This document shows positions 1 through 11,850 of a stretch of 64,000 nt of DNA, one piece after another (the stretch's first letter is position 1; each line of letters begins with the position of its first letter). The position numbers were made by a program, and so were the translations under genes. The notes beneath the pieces were generated by a model that saw only the letters and a list, made by a program, of their open reading frames with translations, was not told the origin of the DNA and did no database searches. The stretch is taken from the NCBI GenBank assembly GCA_963691705.1, contig OY829541.1, forward strand, positions 32,500,719 through 32,564,718. The letters run 5' to 3'. The DNA is from Viola odorata. Lineage: Eukaryota > Streptophyta > Magnoliopsida > Malpighiales > Violaceae.

Positions 1-985
1 AAGGCGTTAAATCAAGTGGAGTGATCAGATTAAAACCGTAAACAACTTCAAAGGGTGAACAATTTGTTATGGTATGAATAACTCGGTTATATGCGAACTC
101 AACAAATGGTAAATGATCCGTCCATTTGGACGTGTGCTTAGTGACTAATGTGCGAAGAAGCGACCCAAGCGTGTGGTTAACCACTTCGGTTTGACCATCC
201 GTTTGAGGGTGGCAAGAAGTAGAGTATAACAACTTAGTCCCTAAGCGACTCTACAGTATGTGCCAAAAGTGGCTTAGGAATTTCCCATCGCGATCACTAA
301 CAATGATAACAGGCATCCTGTGGAAGCAGACTACCTCCCGAAAGTATATCTTTGCCACTTTCGAAGCGTCGTGTGTGTTTTTACATGGCAGAAAGTGGGC
401 CATCTTTGAGAATTTGTCGACTACAACGAAAATGCTATCATTGTCGTTCCATGACTTGGGTAATCCTACAACAAAATCCATAGACACATCGGTCCATGGG
501 TGGGACGGTACGGGTAGTGGCCTATAGGCTCCATGGTTAGACGTATGTGACTTAGCCTTTTGGCAAATTAGACACCTAGCGACTACACGAGTTACATCAC
601 GTTTCATTTTTGGCCAATAAAAATGTACCTTAAGCATGTCAAAAGTTTTAGTAATGCCAAAATGACCCATAAGACCGCCACTATGTGACTCATGCACAAG
701 TAAATCACGCAAGGAACAAATAGGAATGCATAGGCGTTTCTGCCTAAATAAATATCCATCATGCGTAAAGAATTTCACATCAGCTTGTGCATAACAGGTT
801 TTATAAATTTCCCTAAAATCCACATCCTCAGCATACATAGGAATAATCTGTGCAAATCCTACGATTTTGACGGATAGTAAAGAGATTAAGGCATACCTGA
901 GGGACAAGGCGTCGGCCACGATGTTGTCCTTTCCTTCCTTGTATTTGATGTGGTATGGAAAGGCCTCTAAGAATTCCATCCACAT
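1..985 (-). pseudogene. Gyp-1 integrase region
   Basis: Reading down from 985, the frame holds the end of the RNase H/connection domain ([10 protein letters not shown]), a zinc-binding HHCC region (GGLMGHFG, then CLICQKAK), and the integrase core with MDFVVGLPK and VSDRDGKF carrying the first two acidic residues of the DDE triad. A stop at 251-253 interrupts it. The same frame continues to the window edge with the [10 protein letters not shown] motif and the third acidic residue. Integrase joins retrotransposon cDNA to host DNA. This copy is broken by the stop and cut by the window edge. Confidence 0.88.
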
Positions 986-1510
986 TGCATGCCTTCAGTT
1001 GAGCTTGCTCTAGCCCTTGAGGTATTTGAGGCTGAGGTGGTCCGTGTGTACCACAAACTCCTTCGCCATGAGGTAGTGTTGCAATACCTCAAACGCACGC
1101 ACCAATGCGTATAACTCCTTGTCATACGTGGGGTAGCGCAATTGGGCGTCCTTAAGCTTCTTGCTGAAGAAGGCAATTGCTCACTTCTCCTGCATCAGCA
1201 CTACTTCTATTCCAATGCCGCTAGCATCACACTCGACTTCGTAGGGTTTGTCGAAGTCGGGGAGGGCTAGGACGGGGTGTGATGGACAAACGGTTCTTTA
1301 GCGTCTGGAAGGCTGCCTCTTGTGCTTCGGTCCACCTGAAAGGAACATTTTTCTTTGTTAGTTCGTTAAGAGGTGCGGCTAAAGAACTAAAGTCACGAAT
1401 AAACCGTCGATAAAAGCTGGCTAATCCATGGAAGGAACGGATGTCGCTTGCGTTTTGTGGGGTTGGCCACTCGCGGATTGCTCTTATCTTTTCCTCATCA
1501 ACCTGTACGC
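986..1510 (-). pseudogene. Gyp-1 RNase H region, broken
   Basis: Minus-strand translation shows the RNase H start ECDASGIGI near 1235, then [20 protein letters not shown] and [14 protein letters not shown]. In-frame stops lie near 1183, 1009 and 998. RNase H degrades the RNA strand during reverse transcription. At about 1510 the frame jumps from the reverse transcriptase (NEKA) straight to VDEEKIRAIREWPTP. The thumb segment of about 30 residues present in Gyp-2 is missing, so a deletion plus frameshift lies there. Confidence 0.8.
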
Positions 1511-2299
1511 CTTCTCATTACGTAAGGTTAAGAAGACTTCTCTTAAATGCGCCACATGTTCATCAACAGATTTAGAGTATATTAAGATGTCATCAAAATA
1601 AACGAGTACAAATATGCCTATGACGTGCCTAAGTACATGATTCATTAGGCGCATAAAAGTGCTCGGCGCATTGGTTAAGCCGAACGACATGACTAACCAT
1701 TCGTATAGACCATACTTAGTTTTAAACGCCGTTTTCCACTCATCACCCTCATGCATCCTAATCTGATGATACCCACTCATTATGTCAATTTTAGAGAACA
1801 CAATGCTACCACTAAGTTCATCTAACATATCGTCTAAACGTGGGATTGGGTGGCGATACTTTACCGTAATTTTGTTCACTGCGCAGCAGTCAACACACAT
1901 CCTCCAAGTGTCGTCCTTCTTCGGCACAAGAATGACAGGAACAACGCATGGTGAGAGACTCTCTCTCACATACCCTCTGAACAGCAGCTCGTCCACTTGG
2001 TGTTGCAACTCCTTAGTCTCCTCGGGGTTGCTCCTATACGTCGGTCGGTTCGGGATAGAAGAGCCGGGTACGAAGTCTATACGGTGTTCAATACCGCGGA
2101 TGGGGGGAAGCCTTAGTGGCATCTCCTCGGGCAACACGTCTGCAAACTCCTGCAAAAGAGTTTTAAAACAAGGGAGCAAGTGATCCGTAGGGTCAGTGTT
2201 AGTTGCGTTCAAGGAGAACGACTTAAAACGAATAAGAATAAGAGGTAAAAATGAGTCCGAAGACTTTTGAACCGTCAATACTTGCCTCACATCTCTCAC
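1484..2299 (-). pseudogene. Gyp-1 reverse transcriptase
   Basis: An open stretch of 271 codons covers the end of the protease linker and most of reverse transcriptase. Recognisable blocks in order are [70 protein letters not shown] and the catalytic VYFDDILIYS (the YFDD form of YXDD). It is closely similar to the Gyp-2 protein at 9667 onward. The C-terminal thumb is lost in a deletion near 1510. The catalytic core looks intact, but the enzyme as a whole is truncated and out of frame with RNase H. Confidence 0.92.
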
Positions 2300-2870
2300 A
2301 CTTGCGAATATATTTAATTTCTTCGTGTGCTCACTATTTCACATGGGCTGTTTTTATTTCCCTTTTTCCCATTCGCATCTCTCCTCTCATTTTTATTTTT
2401 CTCACACCCGAGCTCACTCTTTTCTCGGGGGCTATTTTGACTCTCATTTCTTTTGTCATCCAATGGCCGAGATAGTTCAAACTCGGCACTAGATTTCTCA
2501 AGCCAAAGCTAGTCCTCTAAGACCTCTTTTATAGTTAGAGGCGCTAGAGTGTATTTGACATCGTCTTTCTCTAGGCGGTACTTGTTGCTCTTCCCTTCGT
2601 GGTTGGCGTTCCTATCAAATTGCTTAGTGACCCGTAGCGTGTTGTCATCGTTCATCCAAGATAGGGTGTACGGCTTTGGATGTCGAACAACGGGTAAGCC
2701 CCAAGTCTGTGGACCAAAAGTGTGCTTGCACAGTTAGTACAACTGCCATTATCAATAATCATAGAGCATACCTTAGTCGCTATGATACAATGAGTGTGGA
2801 AGAGATTGGCTCGTTGCTCCTCATCGCAAGTTTCTGTTTTTGGTGCGACGCTCAAGCTGCGCCGAATCAC
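2300..2870 (-). pseudogene. Gyp-1 protease region with internal deletion
   Basis: The minus-strand frame from 2870 contains RRSLSVAPK and the aspartic-protease motif MIIDNGSCTN (DNGS in place of the classical DTG or DSG). Farther on the reading moves to WMNDDNTLRVTKQF then DRNANHEGKSNKYRLEK. Compared with Gyp-2, the stretch ending in LLGRPWQFD is absent, an in-frame-looking deletion of roughly 33 residues, perhaps mediated by the repeated CAATTTGA. Stops and frame changes follow. The protease would have cut the Gag-Pol polyprotein. Confidence 0.78.
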
Positions 2871-4195
2871 TAAGGTAAGCGATGGGCCACTCCCTCTCCT
2901 TCTTCACCCTCCTCTTCGGTCTCACTCTCCTCAACCTCTTCTTCATCCATATCTCTGTCCTCTTTAGAATCTAAGTCCATATTGTCTCGAAGGATAACAA
3001 TGCGCCGGTTCGGACATTCCCTTTGCATATGACCGCGACCATTGCACTTGAAACACACAATCTCCCACGAGGGTTGGCGGTCAGTGGTTTGGGGTGTTTG
3101 GGCAGTAGCTTTTGATGGAATAGGTATAGTGTTTGGGTTTCTAGAGTTGTAAGTTGGGGGTATTACTTTTGGTGGTGTTTTGGTAAAAGTGTTGGTCTTG
3201 TTCCATGGCTTTTCCCAAGGTGTTGGCTTCGGGTTTTGGGTAGTGTTTGGGGTACGGACTTTGTTCTGTCTTTCCACCTTGATAGCGAGGTGGAGCATAT
3301 CCTCAATGGTTTGATATTTCATGACCTCAACGGCATTAACAACCTCCCGGTTTAACCCACTCAAAAAGCGCGCCATGGTGGCGTCCTCGCTTTCTACCAC
3401 TTGCGCTCGGGCTATCGCCATCTCTATCTCATTATAAAATTCACTGACACTCCTAGATCCTTGGGTGAGAGTATGCAACTTACAAAGGAGGTCTCGGTGG
3501 AAGTAACTTGGGACAAATCGATCCTTCATAACCCTTACCATTTCATCCCAATTGTTGACCGGGCCCATCCCGACCCTTCGCCTAGTGATATGCAATTGAT
3601 CCCACCAATGGGCAGCATACCCAAAGAACTCTACTGAGGCAATCTTAACCTTCTTCTCCTCAGAATAATTATGGCACAAGAAAATTGCCCTCATCTTTCG
3701 TTCCCAAGTGAGGAACGCATACGGGTCGTCTTTCCCTTCGAATGCGGGAACTTTGAGTTTAATTCCCACTAGTCATTCCTCTCCTCCTACCTCTCCTCTA
3801 GGCTGTCTCGGTTGGGGTCTCCTCGGCCTAGGTACTTCTTCCTCTTCATACTCCTCCTCCTCCTCGTACCCATTAGGGTTTGGTACGACTTCCTCCTCCC
3901 ATAGGACTTCTTCTCGGTTAGGTGTAGTCCAAGTATTCCTTGTGTTAGTCCTATTATTAGGGTTGGGTGCCTCTCTAGACGGCATGCCATAAGCGTATGG
4001 TGAACTCCTCGGGTTGCTGGTTTGGGTGTACCGAGTATGTGCAAGTCTTGGGGTGTTAGCAGCTGCTTCTTTTTCCTTGGCGATCTCCTTTCGCCACTCA
4101 TCCATCTCGTCAAACCTCACGGTGATCTTGCGCATCATCGTTAGCAATTCAGCTTGCGATTGCGACTCCATGCTCTTGGCCGATTGATCTGACAT
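2870..4195 (-). pseudogene. Gyp-1 gag
   Basis: Gag starts at the ATG at 4195 (MSDQSAKSMESQSQ). One in-frame TGA at 3773-3775 splits it into 140 and 299 codons in the same frame. The N-terminal part is acidic, with Glu-rich runs and a proline/arginine stretch. The C-terminal part has the Ty3 capsid fold region (KVPAFEGKDDPYAFLTWERK, WWDQL, DRFVPSYFHRDL) and a CCHC zinc knuckle (CFKCNGRGHMQREC), followed by an acidic tail. Gag forms the virus-like particle and binds RNA. A single reversal of CGA-to-TGA would explain the break, but that is inference. Confidence 0.9.
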
Positions 4196-5016
4196 ATGAA
4201 ATCACAATGAAGTAGACAAGCGTAAAATTATCCTATCTAAGCACTCCCTCACGTGTTTAAGTCTCTCGTGTTTAAGCACTCTAATATTCTCACAAGTCAC
4301 TCTAAACAATCTTCTTCAATCAATTCAAGATCCGTTAGACTCAAAGAATGTCAAGAAACGCTTCCAATAAAATTGCAAAGACAACTCAAGCTTTGAAGGA
4401 ATTATGGATGTGATATAACTGATGGATTACTTTGGCAATTAATCAAACAATTATAACACAGAATGGATAGGTCAACGTATCACAAGAGCTCAAGAAAGAC
4501 AATTGATTGGCAATTTTTTTTTCTTTTTTTTGTACTAGTTCGGATTTGTTTTAGAACTAGTCTATTAGGGTTCCCGATTAGTTTGTTTGATAATTTTCGG
4601 ATGAATGCTCCATTTTCTATGATTCTTGTTGCGTTTGAACACTCTTTTCTTCTTGATTTTGATTTTGTATGGATCGCAAGGTTCTTGATTCCTTAACACA
4701 CTGAAAATTTTGAATTCAATTACTATTCTGTTTTTGTGCGAATGTATTCATTTTTTTTTTAATATATAAATAGCAAATACTTGAAACAAATATACTGACA
4801 CTTTGTGGGACTTTGTGTTTTCTTGACTCAAGGAAGATAGCAAATCAAAGGGCTTGATTTGTTACCTAAACAGACGCAACTAGGGCTAGTTTCGACTCGC
4901 TAACACAAACGGGGACACAAAACAAGATTGGTATAGATTTGGCTAAGGAAAACAAGGAAACCAATCTTAACAATTGAAAACAATAAATAAAGGGTAGTTA
5001 CCATTTCGGTGAGCAG
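4196..5016 (-). other. Gyp-1 untranslated leader, distal part
   Basis: This is non-coding sequence between gag and the Gyp-2 insertion. It is AT-rich with short T runs near 4507 and 4750. The stretch CACGTGTTTAAGTCTCTCG has a close counterpart in the Gyp-3 leader (near 47600), supporting a shared leader. I see no gene in it. Confidence 0.7.
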
Positions 5017-5021
5017 CCTTT
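5017..5021. repeat. Gyp-2 target-site duplication CCTTT (left copy)
   Basis: CCTTT precedes the 5' LTR and recurs at 12979-12983 right after the 3' LTR. This is the 5-bp duplication expected of LTR retrotransposon integration and fixes the element ends. Confidence 0.95.
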
Positions 5022-5765
5022 TGATATGAGCACCAATGCTCATGGATACTTCACTCGGAGCAAAGCCCTAGTAGCCACCCTCTTGAAGAGCCTTAGGGCC
5101 GAAGAAACCAACCTAAAGCCAAGGGAAAGATGGACTACGTGCGTTCATGCCTTACTCGGACATACCATGAGGATTAGCACACCTAACCCTCGGAAACCAT
5201 GAGCGTCCGCGGCTAGGCATGGCTACATGTGCACGGATCAGCCAAGGCCGCACCAGCCCATCTCCAAGCCTTCAAGGCCGGCTGTCCAGCCACTTATACC
5301 TAAGGGTAAAGGAGTATTTACTCCTTGTAATAACCTAGAGTATTTAAAGTGCAATTTGTTCATTATTGCACTTGTCTTTGTTTTTGTGTTATCTTCTTCA
5401 AGGACCAAACTTTTAGCTTAAGCATTAGGGTTCTTAAAACCAGCACCAACTATCTAAACAAATCAGGTTGCTCATCCAAGAGGTGAGAGGGTTGTATTTG
5501 TTTAAGAGATCCTTTGTTCTTTTCGGCAAGGTTACTCATCCAAGAGGTGAGGGGGTTTGTCAAGAACAATAGTTCCTTTTTGTTATCATCAATACACTAT
5601 CCTTTTCCTCCATTTATGTCCGCTGCTATCAACTCCATCACCATCTCAAATAATCCGTTCATCCATCCGAATTATCCAAACGCCAACCTCCTAAAGAGAC
5701 TAGATCCGACTCCTTCAAGGATTCCTTCGGCCTAACTCCTCCAAATCAGAGCTTGGGCCATATCA
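5022..5765 (+). repeat. Gyp-2 5' LTR
   Basis: It begins TGATATGAGC and ends GGGCCATATCA, and matches 12235-12978 except for four substitutions. A TATA-like GAGTATTTAAAG lies at about 5338. The first ~180 bp are the LTR copy of the pol C-terminal coding tail. Confidence 0.97.
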
Positions 5766-5783
5766 AGTGGTAGCGGAGCTCCA
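5766..5783 (+). other. Gyp-2 primer-binding site
   Basis: AGTGGTAGCGGAGCTCC directly follows the LTR. It resembles the initiator-Met tRNA type TGGTATCAGAGC and matches the same position in Gyp-1, Gyp-3, Gyp-4 and the element at 63507 (TGGTAG-GAGC core). The tRNA identity is not certain. Confidence 0.75.
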
Positions 5784-7079
5784 AGCTGTTCTCTAGGTTG
5801 GTATTGTTCTTATTCATGGTCAGAATCATCTTATTCATCATTTCCACGGTTCTTTTTCAAGGACCGTTCCCTTAAATTGCTAAAACACTTTTCCGAGTTG
5901 TTCCCACAGATCAAATTTCTTCTCTTTCCTTTTCTATGGTTAAAACATTGTTTTCTACCATAGGAAACAATTTAAATTAAATCTGAAATTTTTTCCGTTC
6001 TTGAGAAATTAATTTTATCTTGACTTTTGATCTTGTTTTCACACAAAGATTGAATAAATTTGTGTTTGTGGCTGCCGCACCTATCAATCAAAATTAGGGC
6101 AGCACACTTCATTTTGCTTGGCTTGTCATACAATTTATTTTACTTGTAATACACCTTCAATCAAATACTTGTCATACACCCTAATTTGCCTAAACTCCTT
6201 GTCACACACTTTGGTGCACTTTAGTGAAAATTATGGTGCATGTTAGTGACAAATGTTAGTGAAAAACTTTGGTGCATTTTAGCAAAAATAGTCGTCCATT
6301 TTTAGTGACAAATACTAGTTTATTTTAGTGGCAAATTCTGGTGAATGTTAGCAAAAACTTTCGGCAATTCGTGAATTTTTTTTTTACTTGCAAAATCATT
6401 TGCCTTCCACTTCAATTATCAAAAACTCATATCATACATTTATTGAAGCTCTCTTGCACTTACGAAAGAAAAATAGCAAAGAAAGGGATCAAAAGAGTAA
6501 AAGAAATCCCTAAGTCAAAAAAAAAAGAGAAAAAGAAGGGATCAAAAGAGCGAATTAAATCCCTCAATCAAAAGAAAAAGAATAAGAGTAAGTTAAAGCA
6601 AGAGGCAAAATGTATGTGTGCATTTGAAGTATGTTCTTTCAAGTTAAGGTGGGCATTTTTCAAGTGTTTCATTTGGCGGCAGAATTTCATTTTTTAAAGC
6701 TTATTCTCGTTTCCCTCCATTTCTTCTAGTGTTAGTCCTTTGAGCTTGCCTTCTTTTGTGTCCTTGAGTTTTCTTCACTTGTTTCCTACACTAATATCTA
6801 CTCTAAACCTGATTCGTGTTCACCAACAAGTTGTTTTAGTGAGCACAATTGCGGTTTTCTACCCTTTCTTTCTACCCTAGTTTTCATTGAACTCCTTATC
6901 CTAGCCTTGAGTCTTAGCGTCATTGCTGGTTCAATTGTTCGGTTCTTGAGTGAAGATTGAGTGGGTGAGATTGTGAGCGTAGTAGAGTGTAGTGCGAAAC
7001 ACGAGTGACACACGTAAGGGAGAGACTAACCCTTATTATTTCCAATTGTGTTTGTGTCTTTTTGCAGGTACCTTTCACT
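5784..7079 (+). other. Gyp-2 untranslated leader
   Basis: About 1.3 kb of AT-rich leader lies between the primer-binding site and gag. It contains a degenerate repeat at 6208-6363. A purine-rich stretch at 6470-6610 includes two copies of AAGGGATCAAAAGAG (near 6484 and 6538), each followed by AAATCCCT. No convincing gene is present. A long leader is normal for this family. Confidence 0.75.
6208..6363 (+). repeat. Degenerate tandem repeat in Gyp-2 leader
   Basis: Five or more imperfect units of about 25-30 bp share the pattern TTAGTGAcAAA-TTTGGTGCATTTTAG. Examples are GGTGCATGTTAGTGACAAA, GGTGCATTTTAGCAAAAA and GGTGAATGTTAGCAAAAA. Confidence 0.65.
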
Positions 7080-8640
7080 ATGTCTCACCGAGACACAAAT
7101 TCGAATGCTAGTTCGGGGGAATCCTCCCCTCTAAATCCGGCCATGGCCTCTCTCACGGTCCAAATGCACGAAACTAGACAGCATGTCGCGGATTTGCAAC
7201 ACTTTAGAGCATAGCAAGGCCAAGACACAAAGAACATCTTGGCTGCCATTGCTGCCTTATCGGCGCAAATGGTTAACCCTACTTCCCCGCGGCCAGCCCC
7301 AACCCCACAACCCACATATACACCTCCGAAGGACACACCACCTCCCCCACATCAACCACCACCTCTTTACCCGCCGCCCAATTACCAACCCCAAAATTTC
7401 CCACCAGGGGCTCAATACCACCAAACTACACGCCCAACTGATCCTACAAGCATCGATTACTATGCGATGCCACAAATACACACACACCAACCCCCATGAC
7501 ATAAGGCAGCCACCACCTCCACCACCTCGTGCCCACACTGCCGCATCCACACACATCCAGGATGCCCTCACACACACCTCCCACCAAGATGTAAGGCAGC
7601 CACCAACACAACCGCCACCACCACCTCCACACAACCACCCACCCGTAGCACCACCTAATGCTACTAGACAGCAGCCAAACCTCCATCCCCTAGACGTCCC
7701 TTTACACCTAGCCAATGCCTATGTACCACCTCGCTTGGACAGACCTATACCCCCCTGTCCACCGCCCTATGAGCACACTCACAATGCTCGGCGTTTCGAT
7801 TATGACGAAACATTTGAGCAGCGGGGTGATCGGAACAACGAGGAGAGAGTGGATAGCAACCTCTCGAGTATCAAACTTTCCATTCCCCCCTTCGATGGTA
7901 AAGATGATCTGGATGCCTTCAATGAATGGGAAAACAAAGTGGACCGGCTGTTTGCTTGCTACAATTACTCCGAGACAAAGAAAGTTAAGTTAGCGATTGT
8001 GGGATTCACGGATTTGGCAATACAGTGGTGGGATCACCTTTGTTTGCTCAAACGAAATGCGGGCACACCACCTATTGCCTCTTGGGAAGAATTGAGGGCT
8101 GAGATGAGGCATTGTTTTGTGCCTCCACACTATATCCGCGAGTTACACCAGCGCCTCCAACGGTTGTATCAAGGGCCACGTACCGTGAGTGAATATTATC
8201 ACGAAATGTTGACATGTTTGATGCGGGCGAGCACGAATGAGAGTGAAGAAGCAACCATGGCTCGGTTTATCGCGGGTCTACACAAGGAAATTTCCTATCA
8301 GCTTGAGTTCCATCATTATGACACCCTAGAAGACATGTTTCATTTGGCCTTAAAAATTGAGAAACAAGTAAGTTCTAAACCCAAATCCTCATACACTTCT
8401 TCATCCACCACTCAAAAACCTTGGCAGTCATCTACCAATACCACACCAAAGCCATGGCAGACCTCTAAACCTGCCATAGACAGCCCCAAAACACTCACCC
8501 CATCCCAGCCCTACACCAACCCGAAACAAACACCAAACACTACCTCCACACCTAGAACGCCTTCCTAAACATTGAGTGTTTCAAGTGTGGGGGGAAAGGC
8601 CATATGAGGGCCGAATGTCCCAATCGGAAGGTGGTAATGA
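7080..8640 (+). pseudogene. Gyp-2 gag
   Basis: Gag starts at ATG 7080 (MSHRDTNSNASSGESSPLN). The first frame runs to 7499 with a TAG at 7212 (looks like CAG to TAG) through a very proline-rich linker. It ends at a TGA; the capsid region then continues in another frame to 8568 (IPPFDGKDDLDAFNEWENK, IQWWDHL, MRHCFVPPHYIREL, EATMARFIAGL). A further frame change precedes the zinc knuckle CFKCGGKGHMRAEC at 8577-8618. The domain order is complete and matches Gyp-1. The two frame changes and two stops make it non-functional. Confidence 0.92.
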
Positions 8641-9679
8641 TTCGCGAGGGGGGGCAGCCGAAAGTGAGGACGATGACGATCCACCACCTCCTCTCGACCA
8701 TATATGGAATGATAACGAGGGTGAACCGATGGATCAAGATGAGTATGACATGTTAGAAGTCCCCAACTGCTTAGTTGTTCGACGTAGTTTGAGCATGGCA
8801 GCAAAGGATAGTGGCACGATGATGGAACAGAGGGAGAACTTGTTTCATACCCGCGGAATTTCAAATAGAATGGTGATTTCCATTATTGTGGACAATGGGA
8901 GTTGTGCGGATGTGGCCAGCACCCTCCTAGTGCATTCCTTAGGCCTCACCACCTCTAAACACCCCCGGCCCTATGTGTTGAATTGGTTCAACGACGACAA
9001 CTCGGTTAAAGTCAAGAGCCAAGTTCTAGTTCCCCTCCAAATCGGCAACTATGTGGACGAACGCCTATGTGATGTGGCACCAATGCACTCTAGCCACCTC
9101 CTCCTTGGCAGACCATGGCAATTTGATAAGAGGGCCCTTCATGACGGGTTGTACAACACATACAAGTTGGAACACAATGGCAGCAAGTTCCTACTACCGC
9201 CCCTTCCTCCTAATCAAGTTTACGAGGACCAATTGAAGTTGGAGAAGGCTGCTGCCACGTTTGAAATAACATCTTCACTTGGAAAACAAGCAGAATGGAG
9301 TGGAGTGAAGAAAGTAAGTGGTGAGCGAGTGCAAAATAGCGAGCATGAAAAAAATGAGCATGCCTTGAGGGGAGAGAAAAATGTGAGCTATGAGAGAGGG
9401 TTGAGTGGAAATACATCGCTTGAAAAAAGTAAGCAAGCGGGTGAGATCCCAAAGGGTGTGAAAATGGACAGCAAGGTGTGTCTAATGGCTAAGGGTAGAG
9501 ATGTAAGGCATGCTTTAATCATGCGCAAGCCTTGCATACTTATTAGATTTAAGGAACACTCCCTTGTCGCTACTAACACTAACCCCCAATTTCCTAGTTG
9601 TTTGTCTCCTCTCTTGCTAGATTTCAAGGATGTCTTTCCGGATGAAATCCCCAATGGACTTCCCCCGTGCGTGGAATAG
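8641..9679 (+). pseudogene. Gyp-2 aspartic protease and linker
   Basis: This is an open frame with an acidic segment (ESEDDDDPPPPLD), the protease active site IIVDNGSCAD, the flap/C-terminal motif HLLLGRPWQFDKRALHD, then a charged linker rich in Glu, Lys and His. The frame ends [16 protein letters not shown], the start of reverse transcriptase, and stops at 9677-9679, where a one-base shift breaks it from the next frame at 9667. The protease would process Gag-Pol. The active-site Asp is present. Confidence 0.88.
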
Positions 9680-11850
9680 AGCACCGAATTGACTTCTTGC
9701 CTGGATCTACACTACCAAACCGCCCAGCATATCGTTGTAATCCAAAGGAAACGCAAGAATTGCAAGATCAGGTTGAAGCGCTTCTTGACAAAGGATTCGT
9801 TAGGGAGAGCCTCTCTCCTTGTGTTGTCCCGGTGGTCCTCGTGCCAAAGAAGGATGGAAGTTGGCGCATGTGCATGGATTGCCGTTCGGTGAATAATATC
9901 ACGGTAAAGTATTCTCACCCCATTCCTCGTTTGGATGACATGCTGGATGAGTTAAGTAGTGCTAAAGTGTTCTCCAAAATTAATTTAGTGAGTGGTTATC
10001 ACCAGATTAGGATGTATAAAGGAGATGAATGGAAAACAGCCTTTAAAACCAAGTTTGGTCTTTATGAATGGTTAGTTATGCCATTTGGGCTCACTAATGC
10101 TCCTAGCACCTTTATGCGCTTAATGAACCATGTGCTTAGACCTTTTATGGGGAAATTTGTAGTTGTTTATTTTGATGACATATTGGTTTATAGCACATCA
10201 CCACAACTCCACTTAGAACACTTGGCACAGATTTTTCTCACCCTTCGCAAGCATAAACTCTTCGCAAAGTTATCCAAATGCGAATTCTGTTTGGAGGAAG
10301 TACACTTCCTTGGTTTCATTGTAGGTACTCAAGGCCTAAAAGTGGACAATGAGAAGATCAAGGCCATTGCTGAATGGCCGACCCCAACCAATGTGGGGGA
10401 CGTCCGCTCCTTTCACGGGCTGGCTGGTTTCTACCGCCGCTTTGTAAAGGACTTCTCCTCCATTGCAGCCCCCCTCAATGCTCTCACCAAGAAGAATGTC
10501 CCTTTCATTTGGGGTGAAGAGCACGAGTTAGCTTTCAACACTCTCAAGGATAAGCTGTCCTCCAGCCCCGTCCTAATCCTACCTAACTTCGACAAAACAT
10601 TCGAAGTCAAGTGTGATGCAAGTGGCATCGGTATTGGAGCTGTTTTAGTCCAAGAGAAGAAATCGGTGGCTTTCTTTAGTGAAAAATTGAAGGGTCCGCA
10701 GCTGAATTATTGCACATATGACCGAGAGTTATATGCCCTTGTGCGTGCCCTCAATGTGTGGGAACACTACTTGTTGCCCAAAGAATTTGTAGTGCATACG
10801 GACCACCTAAGCCTCAAGTACTTGAAGGGACAAGGAAAGCTCAATAAATGCCATGCAGCTTGGATGGAGTTCATCGAGCGGTTCCCATACCACATCAAAT
10901 ACTTGAAGGGTAAGGACAACATCGTGGCAGATGCGTTGTCCCGTAGGTGTGCCCTCCTTACATCGCTTCATTCACGCCTTTTAGGCTTTATGCATATTAC
11001 CTCTTTGTATGCTGATGATGCGAATTTTAAAGATGCATTTCTAGCTTCTGTTAATGGTGCGCACGACATTTTTGTGTTACATGACTCTTTTCTGTTTCGC
11101 AAAGGTAGATTATATATTCCTAAATGTAGCACACATGGATTGCTTGTTAACGAAGCACATGGAGGTGGTCTAATGGGCCACTTTGGCATAGAAAAGACTA
11201 TTAGCACACTTAAAGAACATTTCTTTTGGTCACACATGAAGAAACAAGTGACTAATTTTGTGGCAGCTTGCATTACTTGTAAATGTGCTAAATCTAAATT
11301 CCTTAATCATGGTCTTTATATGCCTCTACCTGTGCCATCACATCCTTGGTGTGATTTATCTATGGATTTCGTAGTTGGTTTGCCTCGCTCGAAATGAGGC
11401 AAGGATTCACTCTTTGTAGTTGTTGATCGCTTTTCAAAAATGGCTCATTTTATACCATGTCACACTATAAATGATGCATCACACATTGCCACACTTTTCT
11501 TTCGAGAGATTGTCCGCTTACATGGTATGCCTCGCACAATTGTTAGTGATAGGGATAGCAAATTCCTTAGTCACTTTTGGCGTGTGTTGTGGGGTAAATT
11601 GGGTACTAAGTTGCTGTTTTCTACATCTTGTCATCCCCAAACGGATGGCCAAACTGAAGTAGTTAATAGGACTTTAGGCACAATGCTACGAGTGATGATT
11701 CAGCAATACTCTAAGTCATGGGACGATTGCATCCCTTTTATTGAATTCGCATACAATCGTGCCTTGTATTCTTCCACTCGCTTTTCACCTTTTGAGCTAG
11801 TCTATGGGTTTAACCCACTCACCCCCATAGACTTGCTGCCTATATGGTGA
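9667..11850 (+). pseudogene. Gyp-2 reverse transcriptase, RNase H and integrase
   Basis: One frame spans about 728 codons with a single internal TGA at 11395-11397. Reverse transcriptase (residues 1-230) has the catalytic YFDD at 168-171. RNase H begins at [12 protein letters not shown] (Asp at 317). The integrase zinc region has [11 protein letters not shown] and CITCKCAK. The core has MDFVVGL (Asp 567), VSDRD (Asp 628) and TDGQTEVVN (Glu 664), an exact D-35-E spacing. All catalytic residues are visible. The stop falls between the first and second catalytic Asp and looks like CGA to TGA. The frame is lost near 11850. Confidence 0.95.

Noticed and set aside
4463..4696. Plus-strand open frame in the Gyp-1 leader
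   Set aside because: AT-rich leader sequence with no domain; not conserved in the Gyp-3 leader.
7257..7715. Minus-strand open frames rich in Gly/Trp/Cys opposite Gyp-2 gag
   Set aside because: They are the antisense of the proline-rich gag linker; composition alone keeps them open.
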